A stretch of 49,976 nt of DNA from an uncultured Ruminococcus sp. (GTDB taxonomy: Bacteria; Bacillota; Clostridia; Oscillospirales; Ruminococcaceae). The position numbers and the translations under genes were made by a program. The stretch is taken from assembly GCA_934435205.1 (NCBI GenBank), contig CAKSAK010000010.1, positions 1 through 49,976 on the forward strand. The letters are read 5' to 3'. The notes below the pieces were generated by a model. The model was given only the letters and a program-made list of their open reading frames with translations. It made no database searches and was not told the DNA's origin. Every line of letters begins with the position of its first letter. The first letter of the stretch is position 1. Positions 1 to 8,727 of the stretch are shown piece by piece.

Positions 1-61
1 ACATATTCTGAATATCCAGCGTCCAATTTTTCTGATACCAGTCTTTTTCCATTGCTTTCAT
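1..61 (-). CDS. 5' end of a gene, possibly a SAM-dependent methyltransferase (partial)
   Basis: Only the first 20 codons are in the window. The frame opens with ATG at 61 behind a strong AGGAGG ribosome binding site (71-76), so a real gene start is well supported. The peptide begins MKAMEKDWYQKNWTLDIQN. That resembles the start of small class I methyltransferases, where a WTLDI-type segment precedes the SAM-binding glycine loop, but the diagnostic motifs lie outside the window, so the product is a guess. The gene follows the GH2 gene by 23 bases on the same strand and probably shares its transcript. Confidence 0.45.
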   Translation of the reverse strand, partial: MKAMEKDWYQKNWTLDIQNM

Positions 62-84
62 CTAAATTTACCTCCTGGTTTTTA

Positions 85-3000
85 TTACTCAAATCTGAAA
101 TATTCAAAGTCAAAGTTGCTTCCCGGCAGGAACGCAAATGAAACCTTCTGTTTGCCGCTGATACCTGAGATATCAAAGCTCTTCTGGACATAATTTTCGC
201 TGTCATCTGTCCTGAACTCGCAGAGTATGCGGTTTTCACCCTCGCCGCCGTTCAAAATAAGATGTATGCTGTTGAGGGCAAGCGGTGACTTTCCGCTTAT
301 AACGAGCCTGCTAGGCTGTTTTTCAGAGAAATCGAACTCGCCGAAATCAAGCATAACATTGTTGCCTATCTCGGTAACGCACTTTTCGCCCTTTGTGAAC
401 TTGTCACCGTAAATGTTGTCAGCCTCAGCCGCATTATTCACCGCAAATTCACGGCTCACCTTTTCAAAGTTGAAGCCGCCCACTTGGAAGCCGTCCTCAG
501 TGAGGATACAAAGAGTTTCAATACCCTTGAGCTTTCTTGTAAGCTTGAAAGTCTCAGGCTTAAAGATCATCCACTCAGGCTCTTTGTGATAGCCGAACGT
601 GCCAAGAAGCTTGCCGCCCTCCTCAGGTATCCCGTCAAAAAAGCTTATTTTAACAGGGTCAAGGGTGTTCGCCCATATCTGCACTGTAACAGTGTCAGAG
701 CCTGCACTGCCGAAGTCAAGATTATCATATGCCGCCCATGATGTGACCTTGCCCATTGCAAAGCCTACACCCTTCTTCATGCCGCTTGAAACGTTGTCGC
801 TCGCCCTTGTGAAAAGTCCTCCGATAACAAACTGATATGGGTCGGTAAGTGCGTTTCCAAGACCCTCAGTAGTGAATTTGAGCATAGAAATGATGTGATA
901 ACGCTCAGTGCCGTTTTTGCACATTGCACGAAGCCAGAAGCTTCCGTCGCCCTTTGCTTTCACCTTTACGCCGTCTGCTGTTACCTGGCACTCTGCAAGG
1001 TTAGATGTTATGCCCTTTTCATTTGTTACCTTGAACTCGATGTCCTCAGCATAATCTGAATTTGCAGGGAGTGCCTTATAGCCCACTGTTATCTCAGGGT
1101 TTTCGCTGTCCAAAGTAAGAGTATCAGCATAAAGCTCTATCTTTCTCACTGGTATCTCGTCTGTTCTTCCGCACTCGGTAGGAGCAAATGCAACGTTTTC
1201 AAGCGATGATGTGCCGCTGTCATATTCTGCCTCAACAGCATCAAGGGTAACAACACAGTCAGGCAGACCCTTTGATGTAAGCGTTACCTTTATCTCACCG
1301 GTCTTGTCAGTCGCACCGATAACAGCAAGCATTTTTCCTGAGAAAAGCCTGCGTGAAGTGCCTTTGTACTGGTCATAGTCAGTGCTGTCGCCGTTGTCAA
1401 GACCCATGAGCCTTGCCGCACCCTCAACGCTAACGTTCACACGATTGTTAGCGTTTGCACAGAAAGTGCCGTCCTTGTCAAACGCAGATATCTCAATGTA
1501 AACAAGGTCAGAGCCGTCTGCAAGTATCTCTCTCTTGTCAGGAACAACCTCTATCCTTGCGGCGTCACCGAATGAACGTTGTATATCCTCTGCGATAACA
1601 TTACCGTTCTCGTCATATGCCACCGCTTTAAGCTCGCCCTTTTCATATGGAATGATATAATCCGCCGTGAGCACCTTGCCGTGCTTGTGGTCGATATCGA
1701 ATGCACCCATTGAAACTCCGTCCTTGAAAAGCTCAACTCTCGGAGCGTTTGAGCAAACTCTTACGTCGCAAGGCAGACCGTCGCTGAAATCCCAATATGG
1801 GAAAATATGCACGAACGGCTCAGCCTTATAGTCCGTCCACTCTGCACGGAAAACATATGCGCTGTCTTTTGCAAAGCCTGCTGTATCGAACTGACCAAAG
1901 TAGGAATTTTTCGTGCTGTATGGAGTAGGCTCGCCAATGTAGTCAAAGCCTGTCCAAATGAACTGACCTGCGCAGTATTCAGCGTCACGGTCAGGGATAA
2001 TGCAAGCCTCGGTATTTTTTGCTCCCCAGCCTGTACAGCTATTGCCCAAAGATGAACACTGCTCGTCATCATCAGTAAGCAAGGTTTCAGACAGCGGGAA
2101 ATGATAAATTCCACGGCTCTGAACAACAGAAGCCGTTTCACTGCCGTATATCATCCAATCAGGGTGAGCGGCATGGTGTTCCTCATAAAGTCTTTCGCCG
2201 TAGTTATAGCCTGCAAGCTTGAGGATATCAGCACACTTCTGACCGTTCTCCCACTGCATATAGTTAGAGCCGAATGTCACATAGCCGTTGCCCTCAGGGT
2301 CATGAAGCCTTACGAGCCTTTTGAGCCAAGCTGTTACCTCCTGACCTCTCTCGTCAGCGTGTGTGTCAAATATCTCATTTCCCACACTCCAGCCTATGAC
2401 AGAAGGGCGGTTCCTGTCACGGCGCACCCATGAAGCCACGTCATTTTCTACCCACTCGTCAAAAAATCTCGCATAGTCATAGTCGGTCTTTGACCGCTCC
2501 CACATATCAAAGCCCTCAGAGAGAATGAGCATACCTGTTTCGTCAGCGATGTCCATAAACTCCTCCGCAGGCATATTGTGAGAAGTTCTGATAGCGTTGA
2601 TCCCCATTTTGCGGAGCTTCTTAAATCTTCTCCTTATAGCCGCAGGATTGGAAACTGCCCCAAGACAGCCGTTGTCATGGTGTTCGCATGAGCCGTGAAG
2701 CTTAACGTGTCTGCCGTTGAGATAAAAACCGCTGTCGCACTTGAATTTGATAGTCCTGAAGCCGAATTTCTGACTTACACGCTGAACACAGCCGCCGTCC
2801 ACAAGAATTTCCGACACCATGGTGTAAAGCACAGGGGAAGTGATATCCCAAAGCTCAGGGTCTTTCACTGTCATGGTCTGAGCGGTGAGAGAATAGCTTA
2901 CACCCTCTACCCTGACAGCCTCAGGTATGCAGGAAATATCCGCCCCACAAGCGTCAGACTCATAGCTTGCCACCTTTTGACCATTCTTATCAAAAATAGT

Positions 3001-3570
3001 GTTTCTAATGCGGATACCCCCAAGCGGCGTGCCCTCAGGGCAAAGCATTTCAGCGTTGACAGTAACAAGCCATTCGTCCTCGTCCTTTGCCGTCGTGATG
3101 TAAATTCCGTCATTTCCGAAGCGTATCTCAGGGCTTTCGCAAAGCCAAACCTTTCTGAAAATGCCTGCTCCCGAATACCACCTGGAGTTTGGCGAATGAT
3201 GATCCACACGAACTGTAATAATGTTCTCTCCGTCCTTAACAAGGTCAGTGATATCGAACATAAACGCCGAGTAGCCGTATTTCCATTCACCTGCCAAAGA
3301 GCCGTTTACATACACCTTGCTGTCCATGTAAACCCCGTCAAAGCGGATAAAAGTGCGTATGCCCTCTTTCTTTTGGTAAGAAAAAGCCTTTCTGTACCAG
3401 CCTGTAGAGGTTTCATACAGGTCATTTGTATCATAAATAAGCCAATCGTGAGGAACGTCCACAGGCTTGAAAGCAAAGTCCTCTGAGTAGTCCGAGCCAA
3501 AAGCCGCCTTGTAAAATTCCCAATCGTTGCAAAAAAGCTTTCTGTTTGAGTATGTTTCACAGATATCCAT
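85..3570 (-). CDS. Glycoside hydrolase family 2 protein (beta-galactosidase type), 1161 aa
   Basis: This is a GH2 enzyme expected to hydrolyse beta-galactosides or related beta-glycosides. Residues 1-200 form the sugar-binding jelly-roll (RFDGVYMDSKVYVNG), followed by the immunoglobulin-like domain. The TIM barrel carries RTSHN, the acid/base Glu in GWSVGNEI (about residue 398) and the probable nucleophile Glu in YGSETAS (about 478). From about 640 there are Ig-like and galactose-binding-like C-terminal regions, so it is longer than plain LacZ and resembles the DUF4982-type GH2 subgroup. No signal peptide is seen, so it is probably cytoplasmic. The start has an AAAGGAG SD and lies 10 bases after the upstream GH2 gene, which implies one operon. 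The substrate is inferred, not shown. Confidence 0.88.
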   Translation of the reverse strand: MDICETYSNRKLFCNDWEFYKAAFGSDYSEDFAFKPVDVPHDWLIYDTNDLYETSTGWYRKAFSYQKKEGIRTFIRFDGVYMDSKVYVNGSLAGEWKYGYSAFMFDITDLVKDGENIITVRVDHHSPNSRWYSGAGIFRKVWLCESPEIRFGNDGIYITTAKDEDEWLVTVNAEMLCPEGTPLGGIRIRNTIFDKNGQKVASYESDACGADISCIPEAVRVEGVSYSLTAQTMTVKDPELWDITSPVLYTMVSEILVDGGCVQRVSQKFGFRTIKFKCDSGFYLNGRHVKLHGSCEHHDNGCLGAVSNPAAIRRRFKKLRKMGINAIRTSHNMPAEEFMDIADETGMLILSEGFDMWERSKTDYDYARFFDEWVENDVASWVRRDRNRPSVIGWSVGNEIFDTHADERGQEVTAWLKRLVRLHDPEGNGYVTFGSNYMQWENGQKCADILKLAGYNYGERLYEEHHAAHPDWMIYGSETASVVQSRGIYHFPLSETLLTDDDEQCSSLGNSCTGWGAKNTEACIIPDRDAEYCAGQFIWTGFDYIGEPTPYSTKNSYFGQFDTAGFAKDSAYVFRAEWTDYKAEPFVHIFPYWDFSDGLPCDVRVCSNAPRVELFKDGVSMGAFDIDHKHGKVLTADYIIPYEKGELKAVAYDENGNVIAEDIQRSFGDAARIEVVPDKREILADGSDLVYIEISAFDKDGTFCANANNRVNVSVEGAARLMGLDNGDSTDYDQYKGTSRRLFSGKMLAVIGATDKTGEIKVTLTSKGLPDCVVTLDAVEAEYDSGTSSLENVAFAPTECGRTDEIPVRKIELYADTLTLDSENPEITVGYKALPANSDYAEDIEFKVTNEKGITSNLAECQVTADGVKVKAKGDGSFWLRAMCKNGTERYHIISMLKFTTEGLGNALTDPYQFVIGGLFTRASDNVSSGMKKGVGFAMGKVTSWAAYDNLDFGSAGSDTVTVQIWANTLDPVKISFFDGIPEEGGKLLGTFGYHKEPEWMIFKPETFKLTRKLKGIETLCILTEDGFQVGGFNFEKVSREFAVNNAAEADNIYGDKFTKGEKCVTEIGNNVMLDFGEFDFSEKQPSRLVISGKSPLALNSIHLILNGGEGENRILCEFRTDDSENYVQKSFDISGISGKQKVSFAFLPGSNFDFEYFRFE

Positions 3571-3580
3571 AAAAACTCCT

Positions 3581-6500
3581 TTATATTTTACTTATCTCAA
3601 TGTGAAAATGTGCGTTTATCAAAGGCTTTTCAAGCTGATATTTCTCCGCAAGCCTTGGTCCGCAGGAGTTTGAGCCAACGCCTGCCATTGCATAGTCAAC
3701 GCAGATAACATTGCTCTCGCACCTTTCAAGCTCATAGTTATGCGCCTTTGCCGCAAGCTCCTCCTGCGTGAACTGAGAAGCGTTGAATGAAAACTCCTCT
3801 CCTGCGGTGAACTTCACGCTTGCGTCCTCACTGCTCACAGTGAGATATCTGCACCCATAGTGCGATGAATTTTCCTGCGGTCTTATATAATCCTCGTGCA
3901 TATCCCCGATATCAGCCGCAAATCTGCCCATATAGCAAGCCTGATGCTTGTCTATGTAGCTTTCTGTAGGGCCATATCCGAAATATTCCGCCCTTGAAAA
4001 GTCCCTTGGCATGAAAAGCCTCATACCGAACCTTGGAAGCATATCTATCTTGTTTGAAAACTCCGCTTCGCATTTTATGTCAAGCCCACTGCCGTCAATA
4101 ACATAGACAGCTTTCAGTCTGCAAAACGGCTGTTGTATAGACCAGCCGAAAGACTGTGTTACCCTTATCTCCGCTCTGTTCTCGCTCGCTGAAAGCTCAC
4201 AGCCGTAGCTTTTCACATCAAAGTCATTAAGATGCACCTTGTACCAATTGTACTTCATGACATCATTATCCGTAGGCGCACGGAAGAAGTTATACTGCAA
4301 AGGTCTGTCAAGGAGCTCTCTGCCGCCGAATTTCACAGAAACGAACGCCGTCTTACGCTTGTCAAAGCGGTAAACAACATCTCCCACTGTCACAGTGATA
4401 TCAAGAGGCGTTTCCACAGCCGTGACCTCGCCTTTCACCTCAGCGGCCTTACAAGCCTTGCCCTCTGCTATCTTAAGCTGATCGAAGCACACCTCATAGT
4501 CCTTTTCGCAAAAGTCAGTGTTCTCCTTTGCGGTGAAAATAAACCTTATGAAAGTTTCGTTTTCATACTCCTCTGTATCATTTTGAACATTCACCACAGT
4601 GTTTTCCATAGGCTCGATGTCAAAATCCACCCTGCCAATATGGATAATACCGTTTTTGTCCGTTATCTCATAGCGGCAATCGAGAATATCCCCAGCGTTC
4701 ACAAACTCAAGTGTGCTTGAAAAAACAAAGCTTCCCTCGCTTTCCCCTTTTGTTACACGCACAGGTCTGTATACCTGCTTTACCTCAAGAAGCCCAGTGT
4801 GGGGCGTTCTGTCAGGATAAACAAGCCCGTCCATGCAGAAATTGCTGTCATTGTGCCTTTCCCCGAAATCTCCGCCGTAGCCGTATTTGATCCTTCCCTC
4901 AGCCGTCTTACCAAGCGGCACAGAATGGTCGCACCACTCCCACACAAAGCCGCCGCAGAAACGCTCGTTTGAGTAGAACACATTGTGATAATCCTCCAGA
5001 TCTCCCGGACCATTTCCCATGGCGTGGCAGTATTCACACTGCACAAGAGGTCTGTTTTCCTCAGGCTTTTCAAGATAGCCTTTCAGCCCGTTTAGATCCC
5101 AATACATACCCGAAACCACGTCAAGCACACTGTCAGAAGTTCCGTCAAGGCAGTGTGTGCTTTCATAATGCACAAGCCTTGTATCATCAAGCCTCTTTAT
5201 AAGTTCAGCTTCATCAAGCATATTTTTGCCATATCCGCTCTCATTGCCCAGCGACCAGAACACCACGCAAGGGCGGTTGATGTCACGCTTCACAAGACAT
5301 TCCGCACGGTCTTTTATGGCATTGTTAAACCTCTCATCGCAAGCAAGCATTGCAATGCCCTTGTAGTCTGAATAATCCCACTTGTAGTCATAATAGACCT
5401 CCACACAGCCGTGTGACTCCAGATCCGCTTCATCAATAACATAAAGCCCCAGCCTGTCGCAAAGCTGATAAAACACAGGGGAGTTAGGATAATGTGACGT
5501 TCTCACAGCGTTTATGTTGTGCTTTTTCATAAGCACAAGGTCTGACTTCATTTGCTCATAAGAAGCATAATATCCCGTGTCAGGATAGCTGTCATGACGA
5601 TTTACACCCTTGAACTTCACCGCCCTGCCGTTTATCTTAACAACGCCCTTATCCACCTTTACATCTCTGAAACCAACTTCCTCGCCGATAACCTCGTCAC
5701 CTGCATTGATCGTAAGCCTGTAAAGATAAGGCGTTTCCGCACTCCAAAGCTTCACGTTCTCTAACTTTATCTCAGCGCTCTCACCGTCATAAGCCGAAAA
5801 CTCAGCCATTGTCACCCCGTCATCATCGCAAAGCTTTGCAAAAACATCACAGCCAAATGCCGTAAAGCTAAGCCTTGCCGAGCCGTTTTCACCGATAACA
5901 GTTTTCAAAACATAATTTTCAAGACGCATTTTCGGTCTTGACAGCACATAAACATCTCTGAAAATACCCGAAAGCCTTATCTTGTCCTGATCTTCAAGAT
6001 AAGTTCCGTCGCACCATTTCAGCACAGCGGCAGTAATGATATTCCTGCCCTCCGTGAGAAACGGCGTGATATCAAACTCCGCCGTAGCGTGAGAAACCTG
6101 CGAATAGCCCACAAAGCTGTCGTTCACATACAAATAAACACAGCTATCCACGCCCTCGAAAACAAGCACCCTGTCCATGCCGTCAGGGGAATAATCATAC
6201 TCACGCTGATAAACTCCCACAGGTATATCGTCAGGCACAAAAGGCGGGTCAAATGGTATTGGATAGCACACGTTCGTATACTGCGGCTTGTCATAGCCGT
6301 AAAGCTGCCAGTTTGACGGCACTGGGATAGTGTTCTCAAACTTTTCGTGAATAAAATCGTCCTCTAAATCTATTATGCTGTCATAATAACGAAAACCCCA
6401 GTTGCCGTTTAAAAGTTCCATTCTCTGCGAATTTTCACGGTCCTCAAAAGGATCCTGCCCCTTTGCAAACGGCACAAAATAGCAGTGCTTTTCAAGCGTG

Positions 6501-6583
6501 CCAATGTGCAGCGCCTGAGTATCCTCATGATATACCATTTTCGATCTTGGCGAATTTTCCGCCGCAAGCTTTAAAATATCCAT
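3581..6583 (-). CDS. lacZ: Beta-galactosidase, LacZ family (GH2), 1000 aa
   Basis: This is a classical LacZ-size enzyme that cleaves lactose and other beta-galactosides in the cytoplasm. The order is sugar-binding domain, Ig-like domain, TIM barrel, second Ig-like domain and the C-terminal beta-sandwich (Bgal small chain). The acid/base Glu is in WSLGNESGYG (about residue 446) and the nucleophile is in VQCEYCHAMGNGPG (about 516). RTSHYPNSP and NRHDSYPDTGY are also typical. The SD is AAAGGAG just before the ATG. It is the first gene of the operon with the second GH2 gene, and is read divergently from an AraC-type regulator that probably controls it. Confidence 0.95.
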   Translation of the reverse strand: MDILKLAAENSPRSKMVYHEDTQALHIGTLEKHCYFVPFAKGQDPFEDRENSQRMELLNGNWGFRYYDSIIDLEDDFIHEKFENTIPVPSNWQLYGYDKPQYTNVCYPIPFDPPFVPDDIPVGVYQREYDYSPDGMDRVLVFEGVDSCVYLYVNDSFVGYSQVSHATAEFDITPFLTEGRNIITAAVLKWCDGTYLEDQDKIRLSGIFRDVYVLSRPKMRLENYVLKTVIGENGSARLSFTAFGCDVFAKLCDDDGVTMAEFSAYDGESAEIKLENVKLWSAETPYLYRLTINAGDEVIGEEVGFRDVKVDKGVVKINGRAVKFKGVNRHDSYPDTGYYASYEQMKSDLVLMKKHNINAVRTSHYPNSPVFYQLCDRLGLYVIDEADLESHGCVEVYYDYKWDYSDYKGIAMLACDERFNNAIKDRAECLVKRDINRPCVVFWSLGNESGYGKNMLDEAELIKRLDDTRLVHYESTHCLDGTSDSVLDVVSGMYWDLNGLKGYLEKPEENRPLVQCEYCHAMGNGPGDLEDYHNVFYSNERFCGGFVWEWCDHSVPLGKTAEGRIKYGYGGDFGERHNDSNFCMDGLVYPDRTPHTGLLEVKQVYRPVRVTKGESEGSFVFSSTLEFVNAGDILDCRYEITDKNGIIHIGRVDFDIEPMENTVVNVQNDTEEYENETFIRFIFTAKENTDFCEKDYEVCFDQLKIAEGKACKAAEVKGEVTAVETPLDITVTVGDVVYRFDKRKTAFVSVKFGGRELLDRPLQYNFFRAPTDNDVMKYNWYKVHLNDFDVKSYGCELSASENRAEIRVTQSFGWSIQQPFCRLKAVYVIDGSGLDIKCEAEFSNKIDMLPRFGMRLFMPRDFSRAEYFGYGPTESYIDKHQACYMGRFAADIGDMHEDYIRPQENSSHYGCRYLTVSSEDASVKFTAGEEFSFNASQFTQEELAAKAHNYELERCESNVICVDYAMAGVGSNSCGPRLAEKYQLEKPLINAHFHIEISKI

Positions 6584-6621
6584 AGCTGTTCTCCTTTACA
6601 AGTTTATAAATTACTGTATTT

Positions 6622-6650
6622 ATTTTATCAGCTATTGACAGGCAAGTCAA
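6622..6650 (-). promoter_or_regulatory. Promoter of the lacZ-GH2 operon
   Basis: Read on the minus strand, -35 TTGACT (6650-6645) and -10 TAAAAT (6627-6622) are separated by 17 bases, about 40 bases before the lacZ ATG. Its -35 box lies inside the palindrome shared with the divergent araC-type promoter. Confidence 0.7.
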
Positions 6651-6651
6651 T
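6634..6651. promoter_or_regulatory. Palindromic operator candidate between lacZ and the AraC regulator
   Basis: ATTGAC-AGGCAA-GTCAAT is a perfect 6-base inverted repeat with a 6-base centre. It contains the -35 boxes of both divergent promoters, so a protein bound here would affect both. It is probably a target of the adjacent AraC protein, although AraC proteins more often bind direct repeats, so another repressor is possible. Confidence 0.45.
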
Positions 6652-6663
6652 GAATGATATTAT
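6635..6663 (+). promoter_or_regulatory. Promoter of the AraC-family regulator
   Basis: A consensus TTGACA (6635-6640), a 17-base spacer and TATTAT (6658-6663) face right. The transcript would begin near 6670, which rules out the upstream ATG at 6654 and supports the TTG start at 6699. Confidence 0.65.
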
Positions 6664-6698
6664 TAATTTATAACAATATGAATATGGAGTTGATATTT

Positions 6699-7508
6699 TT
6701 GTTCTTTGCCGATTATCCTATCCTGGGAAACGAAAAGTCCCTGCCGCTATATCTGGAAAATATGGGTCAGCAGCACTGTCAGGATCACCTTATAAGACCC
6801 GAGGGCTACCACTATGACCAGATACTCTACTGCACCAAAGGCAGCGGCACGCTCGTCTTTAATGGCAAGTCCACGCCGATACCGCCTGATACCGCCATAT
6901 TCATACCCGCAGGAATACCCCACGAATACTATCCGGAAGAGGAAATATGGGATATCCACTGGATAGTCCCATGCGGATATGCCGCAAAGGATATCCTTGC
7001 CCAGTTTGGTCTTACCGAGCTTAAAACCTTTCACCTCAGCGACACGAAAATGCTCGAGCATATTTTCCGCAAAATGCACAATGCTCTGCGAACCGACAGC
7101 ATTTTCGGCAATTACAAAGCCTCAGGCTATTTGTATGATTTTCTTATGGAGTTTTACCGCCTTATCGCCTACAAAGACCCTGCCACAGCAGTGTCCTCCG
7201 CCCTTATGAAAGCACTGGACTACATAAACTACAACTACTCCTCACCTATCACAATGGACGAGCTTTGCAGTGTGTCAGGAGTAACGAAACAGCACCTTTG
7301 TCTGCTTTTTCGCAAAAAACTCAGTATGCGTCCAATGGAATACATCGCAAAACGTCGTATCCAGGAAGCCAAAGCCCTGCTCACCGGTACAGACAAAAGC
7401 ATCGAGCAGATAGCCGAAGAAACAGGCTTTTGCTCCGAAAGCTATTTCTGCAAGCTTTTCAAAAGATACGAGGGCATGACCCCCTCCGCTTTCCGCCATA
7501 TCAAATAA
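6699..7508 (+). CDS. AraC-family transcriptional regulator with N-terminal cupin domain
   Basis: This is a DNA-binding regulator, probably sensing a sugar and controlling the divergent beta-galactosidase operon. The N-terminal half is a cupin-like ligand domain (RPEGYHYDQILYCTKGSGTL, then IFIPAGIPHEYYP). The C-terminal 100 residues are two AraC helix-turn-helix units ending in FCSESYFCKLFKRYEGMTPSAFR. The frame is open from 6654, but that ATG lies in the promoter. The TTG at 6699, with GGAG nine bases upstream, gives the family's usual beginning (FFADYPILGNE), so I chose it; ATGs at 6678 and 6684 are alternatives. Translation gives 269 aa. Confidence 0.88.
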   Translation: MFFADYPILGNEKSLPLYLENMGQQHCQDHLIRPEGYHYDQILYCTKGSGTLVFNGKSTPIPPDTAIFIPAGIPHEYYPEEEIWDIHWIVPCGYAAKDILAQFGLTELKTFHLSDTKMLEHIFRKMHNALRTDSIFGNYKASGYLYDFLMEFYRLIAYKDPATAVSSALMKALDYINYNYSSPITMDELCSVSGVTKQHLCLLFRKKLSMRPMEYIAKRRIQEAKALLTGTDKSIEQIAEETGFCSESYFCKLFKRYEGMTPSAFRHIK

Positions 7509-7515
7509 CCGCAAA

Positions 7516-7543
7516 CAAAAAAAGAGCCGCCCAAAGGCAGCTC
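7516..7543 (-). terminator. Rho-independent terminator of the zinc-ribbon gene
   Basis: Arms GAGCTGCC/GGCGGCTC (one G-U pair) with a 4-base loop are followed on the minus strand by a run of seven or more T. The complementary A-run lies before the hairpin on the plus strand, so it works best for the leftward transcript. The rightward araC message also ends here but has no T-run. Confidence 0.8.
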
Positions 7544-7557
7544 AATTATGCAGAAAA

Positions 7558-7836
7558 TTAGCCCTGCTCCTTCATCTTAGCGAAACACTCGCTGCAGTAA
7601 ACAGGTCTGTCCTCTCTTGGCTTGAAAGGAATAACAGCCTCGCCGCCGCAAGAAGCACAAGTTGCTGTATAAGTCTGTCTTTCAGACTTTGTAGCAGCCT
7701 TTCTTGCATCTCTGCAAGCCTTACATCTCTGTGGCTCGTTTACGAAACCTTTCTCAGCATAGAACTCCTGCTCGCCTGCTGTGAAAACGAACTCGTTTCC
7801 GCACTCCTTACATACTAATGTCTTGTCTTCGTACAT
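7558..7836 (-). CDS. Small zinc-ribbon protein, 92 aa
   Basis: Two zinc-binding knuckles are visible: CKEC near the start with CKAC about 35 residues on, and CASC...CSEC near the C terminus. This is the layout of the conserved probable zinc-ribbon family of Firmicutes (PF13451-like), whose role is unknown. The frame is open to 7887, but the upstream part only translates the tRNA-like sequence. The ATG at 7836 has TGAGGTAAG eight bases upstream and gives MYEDKTLVCKECGNEF, the family's usual start. It follows the sigma gene and ends in a clear terminator. Confidence 0.8.
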   Translation of the reverse strand: MYEDKTLVCKECGNEFVFTAGEQEFYAEKGFVNEPQRCKACRDARKAATKSERQTYTATCASCGGEAVIPFKPREDRPVYCSECFAKMKEQG

Positions 7837-7861
7837 GGTTCTTACCTCATTACATAAAATT

Positions 7862-7926
7862 GTGCCTAGTCGGATTTGCACCGACACCTTTGAATAAACA
7901 ACGCTCTGCTATTAAGCTATACGGCC
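7862..7926 (-). other. tRNA-like sequence, degenerate (65 nt)
   Basis: On the minus strand the sequence has a D-arm-like GCTT-AATAGCA-GAGC preceded by TA, and a perfect T-arm GTCGG-TGCAAAT-CCGAC. The anticodon arm is about five to seven bases too short (TTG-TTTATT-CAA). The 7-base ends GGCCGTA and TAGGCAC pair at only four of seven positions, and no CCA follows. It is therefore not a normal tRNA. It is either a decayed tRNA or a tRNA mimic in the mRNA between the sigma gene (6 bases away) and the zinc-ribbon gene. Confidence 0.4.
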
Positions 7927-7932
7927 ATATTC

Positions 7933-8493
7933 CTATCTCAACAGTGATCTCAATTTCCGTCTGACTCTCTGCATTGCATTGTCTACTGCCTTTTCCGACG
8001 TACCCAAGCCTAATGCTATCTGATTGTATGACATTCCTCTCAAAAACGATTGAAATACCTGCCACTCCTGCTCCGAAAGTGCAGAAGTGATCTTATCATA
8101 AAGCTCATTCAGCTCCTCACGCTCCACTACGACCTCCTCAGGTACAGTGCCACCGCCGCCAAGAATAGCCTCAAGGTCAGCTTCCTCACCGCCTGAAAGA
8201 AGTGCATTTCTGTGAACAGACGAAATGATCTTATTTTTTATACATTTTGTAGCGTAAGTTGAAAACTTCGCATTTTTGTCTTCACGATAGGTCCTAACCG
8301 CACCCAGAAGCCCCATAAGCCCCTCTTGGACAAGATCCTCGTGAACCTCGGCGCCATATTTTTTTGCCAGAAACTCCACCGTACAGATATATCTCGCAAT
8401 AAGCTCACCGATAGCCGTTTTGTCACTCTGTGCGTTTAGCACAAGCTGCTCATCTGAAAGCTTTTTATGCTGATCCTGCCGATCGCTTCTCAA
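7933..8493 (-). CDS. sigH: RNA polymerase sigma factor, SigH-type (sigma-70 family)
   Basis: This 186-aa alternative sigma factor is close in size and layout to the stationary-phase/sporulation factor SigH. Region 2 has EDLVQEGLMGLLGAVRTYRE and FSTYATKCIKNKI (core binding and -10 recognition). Region 4 ends in SYNQIALGLGTSEKAVDNAMQR (helix-turn-helix). The linker is glycine-rich (LGGGGTVPEE). The start is a TTG with GGGCGG upstream; no ATG lies nearby. A strong promoter lies about 65 bases upstream. Other small sigma-70 factors cannot be fully excluded. The tRNA-like element and the zinc-ribbon gene follow on the same transcript. Confidence 0.82.
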   Translation of the reverse strand: MRSDRQDQHKKLSDEQLVLNAQSDKTAIGELIARYICTVEFLAKKYGAEVHEDLVQEGLMGLLGAVRTYREDKNAKFSTYATKCIKNKIISSVHRNALLSGGEEADLEAILGGGGTVPEEVVVEREELNELYDKITSALSEQEWQVFQSFLRGMSYNQIALGLGTSEKAVDNAMQRVRRKLRSLLR

Positions 8494-8557
8494 AAAATAC
8501 CGCCCACCTAATCATAGAATTTACCGCAAGACGTGCTTCTATTGCCTGCGTAATGTT

Positions 8558-8586
8558 ATGATACCATTTTAGACCATAAAAGTCAA
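8558..8586 (-). promoter_or_regulatory. Promoter of the sigma factor gene
   Basis: On the minus strand, TTGACT (8586-8581), a 17-base spacer and TATCAT (8563-8558) lie about 65 bases before the TTG start. Confidence 0.7.
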
Positions 8587-8672
8587 GAGAATTGACGAAA
8601 TCCGCCGTCCCTGTCAAAATATTTGTAACATACCACAGTTTTAAGAAAGTATTCTTGTGATTTTCAACAAAC

Positions 8673-8705
8673 AAAAAGTCAGCCGTGTCGAAATACACGG
8701 CTGAC
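8673..8705 (-). terminator. Rho-independent terminator after the fumarase-type beta subunit
   Basis: Perfect 11-base arms GTCAGCCGTGT/ACACGGCTGAC (8678-8705) are followed on the minus strand by TTTTTG. The hairpin sits about 25 bases past the stop codon. Confidence 0.88.
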
Positions 8706-8727
8706 CGCAATTTACGCAACTTTGATG

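Noticed and set aside
2695..3486. 263-codon plus-strand frame opposite the GH2 gene
   Set aside because: It is the antisense shadow of a clear glycoside hydrolase; no SD, no promoter and no protein-like motif.
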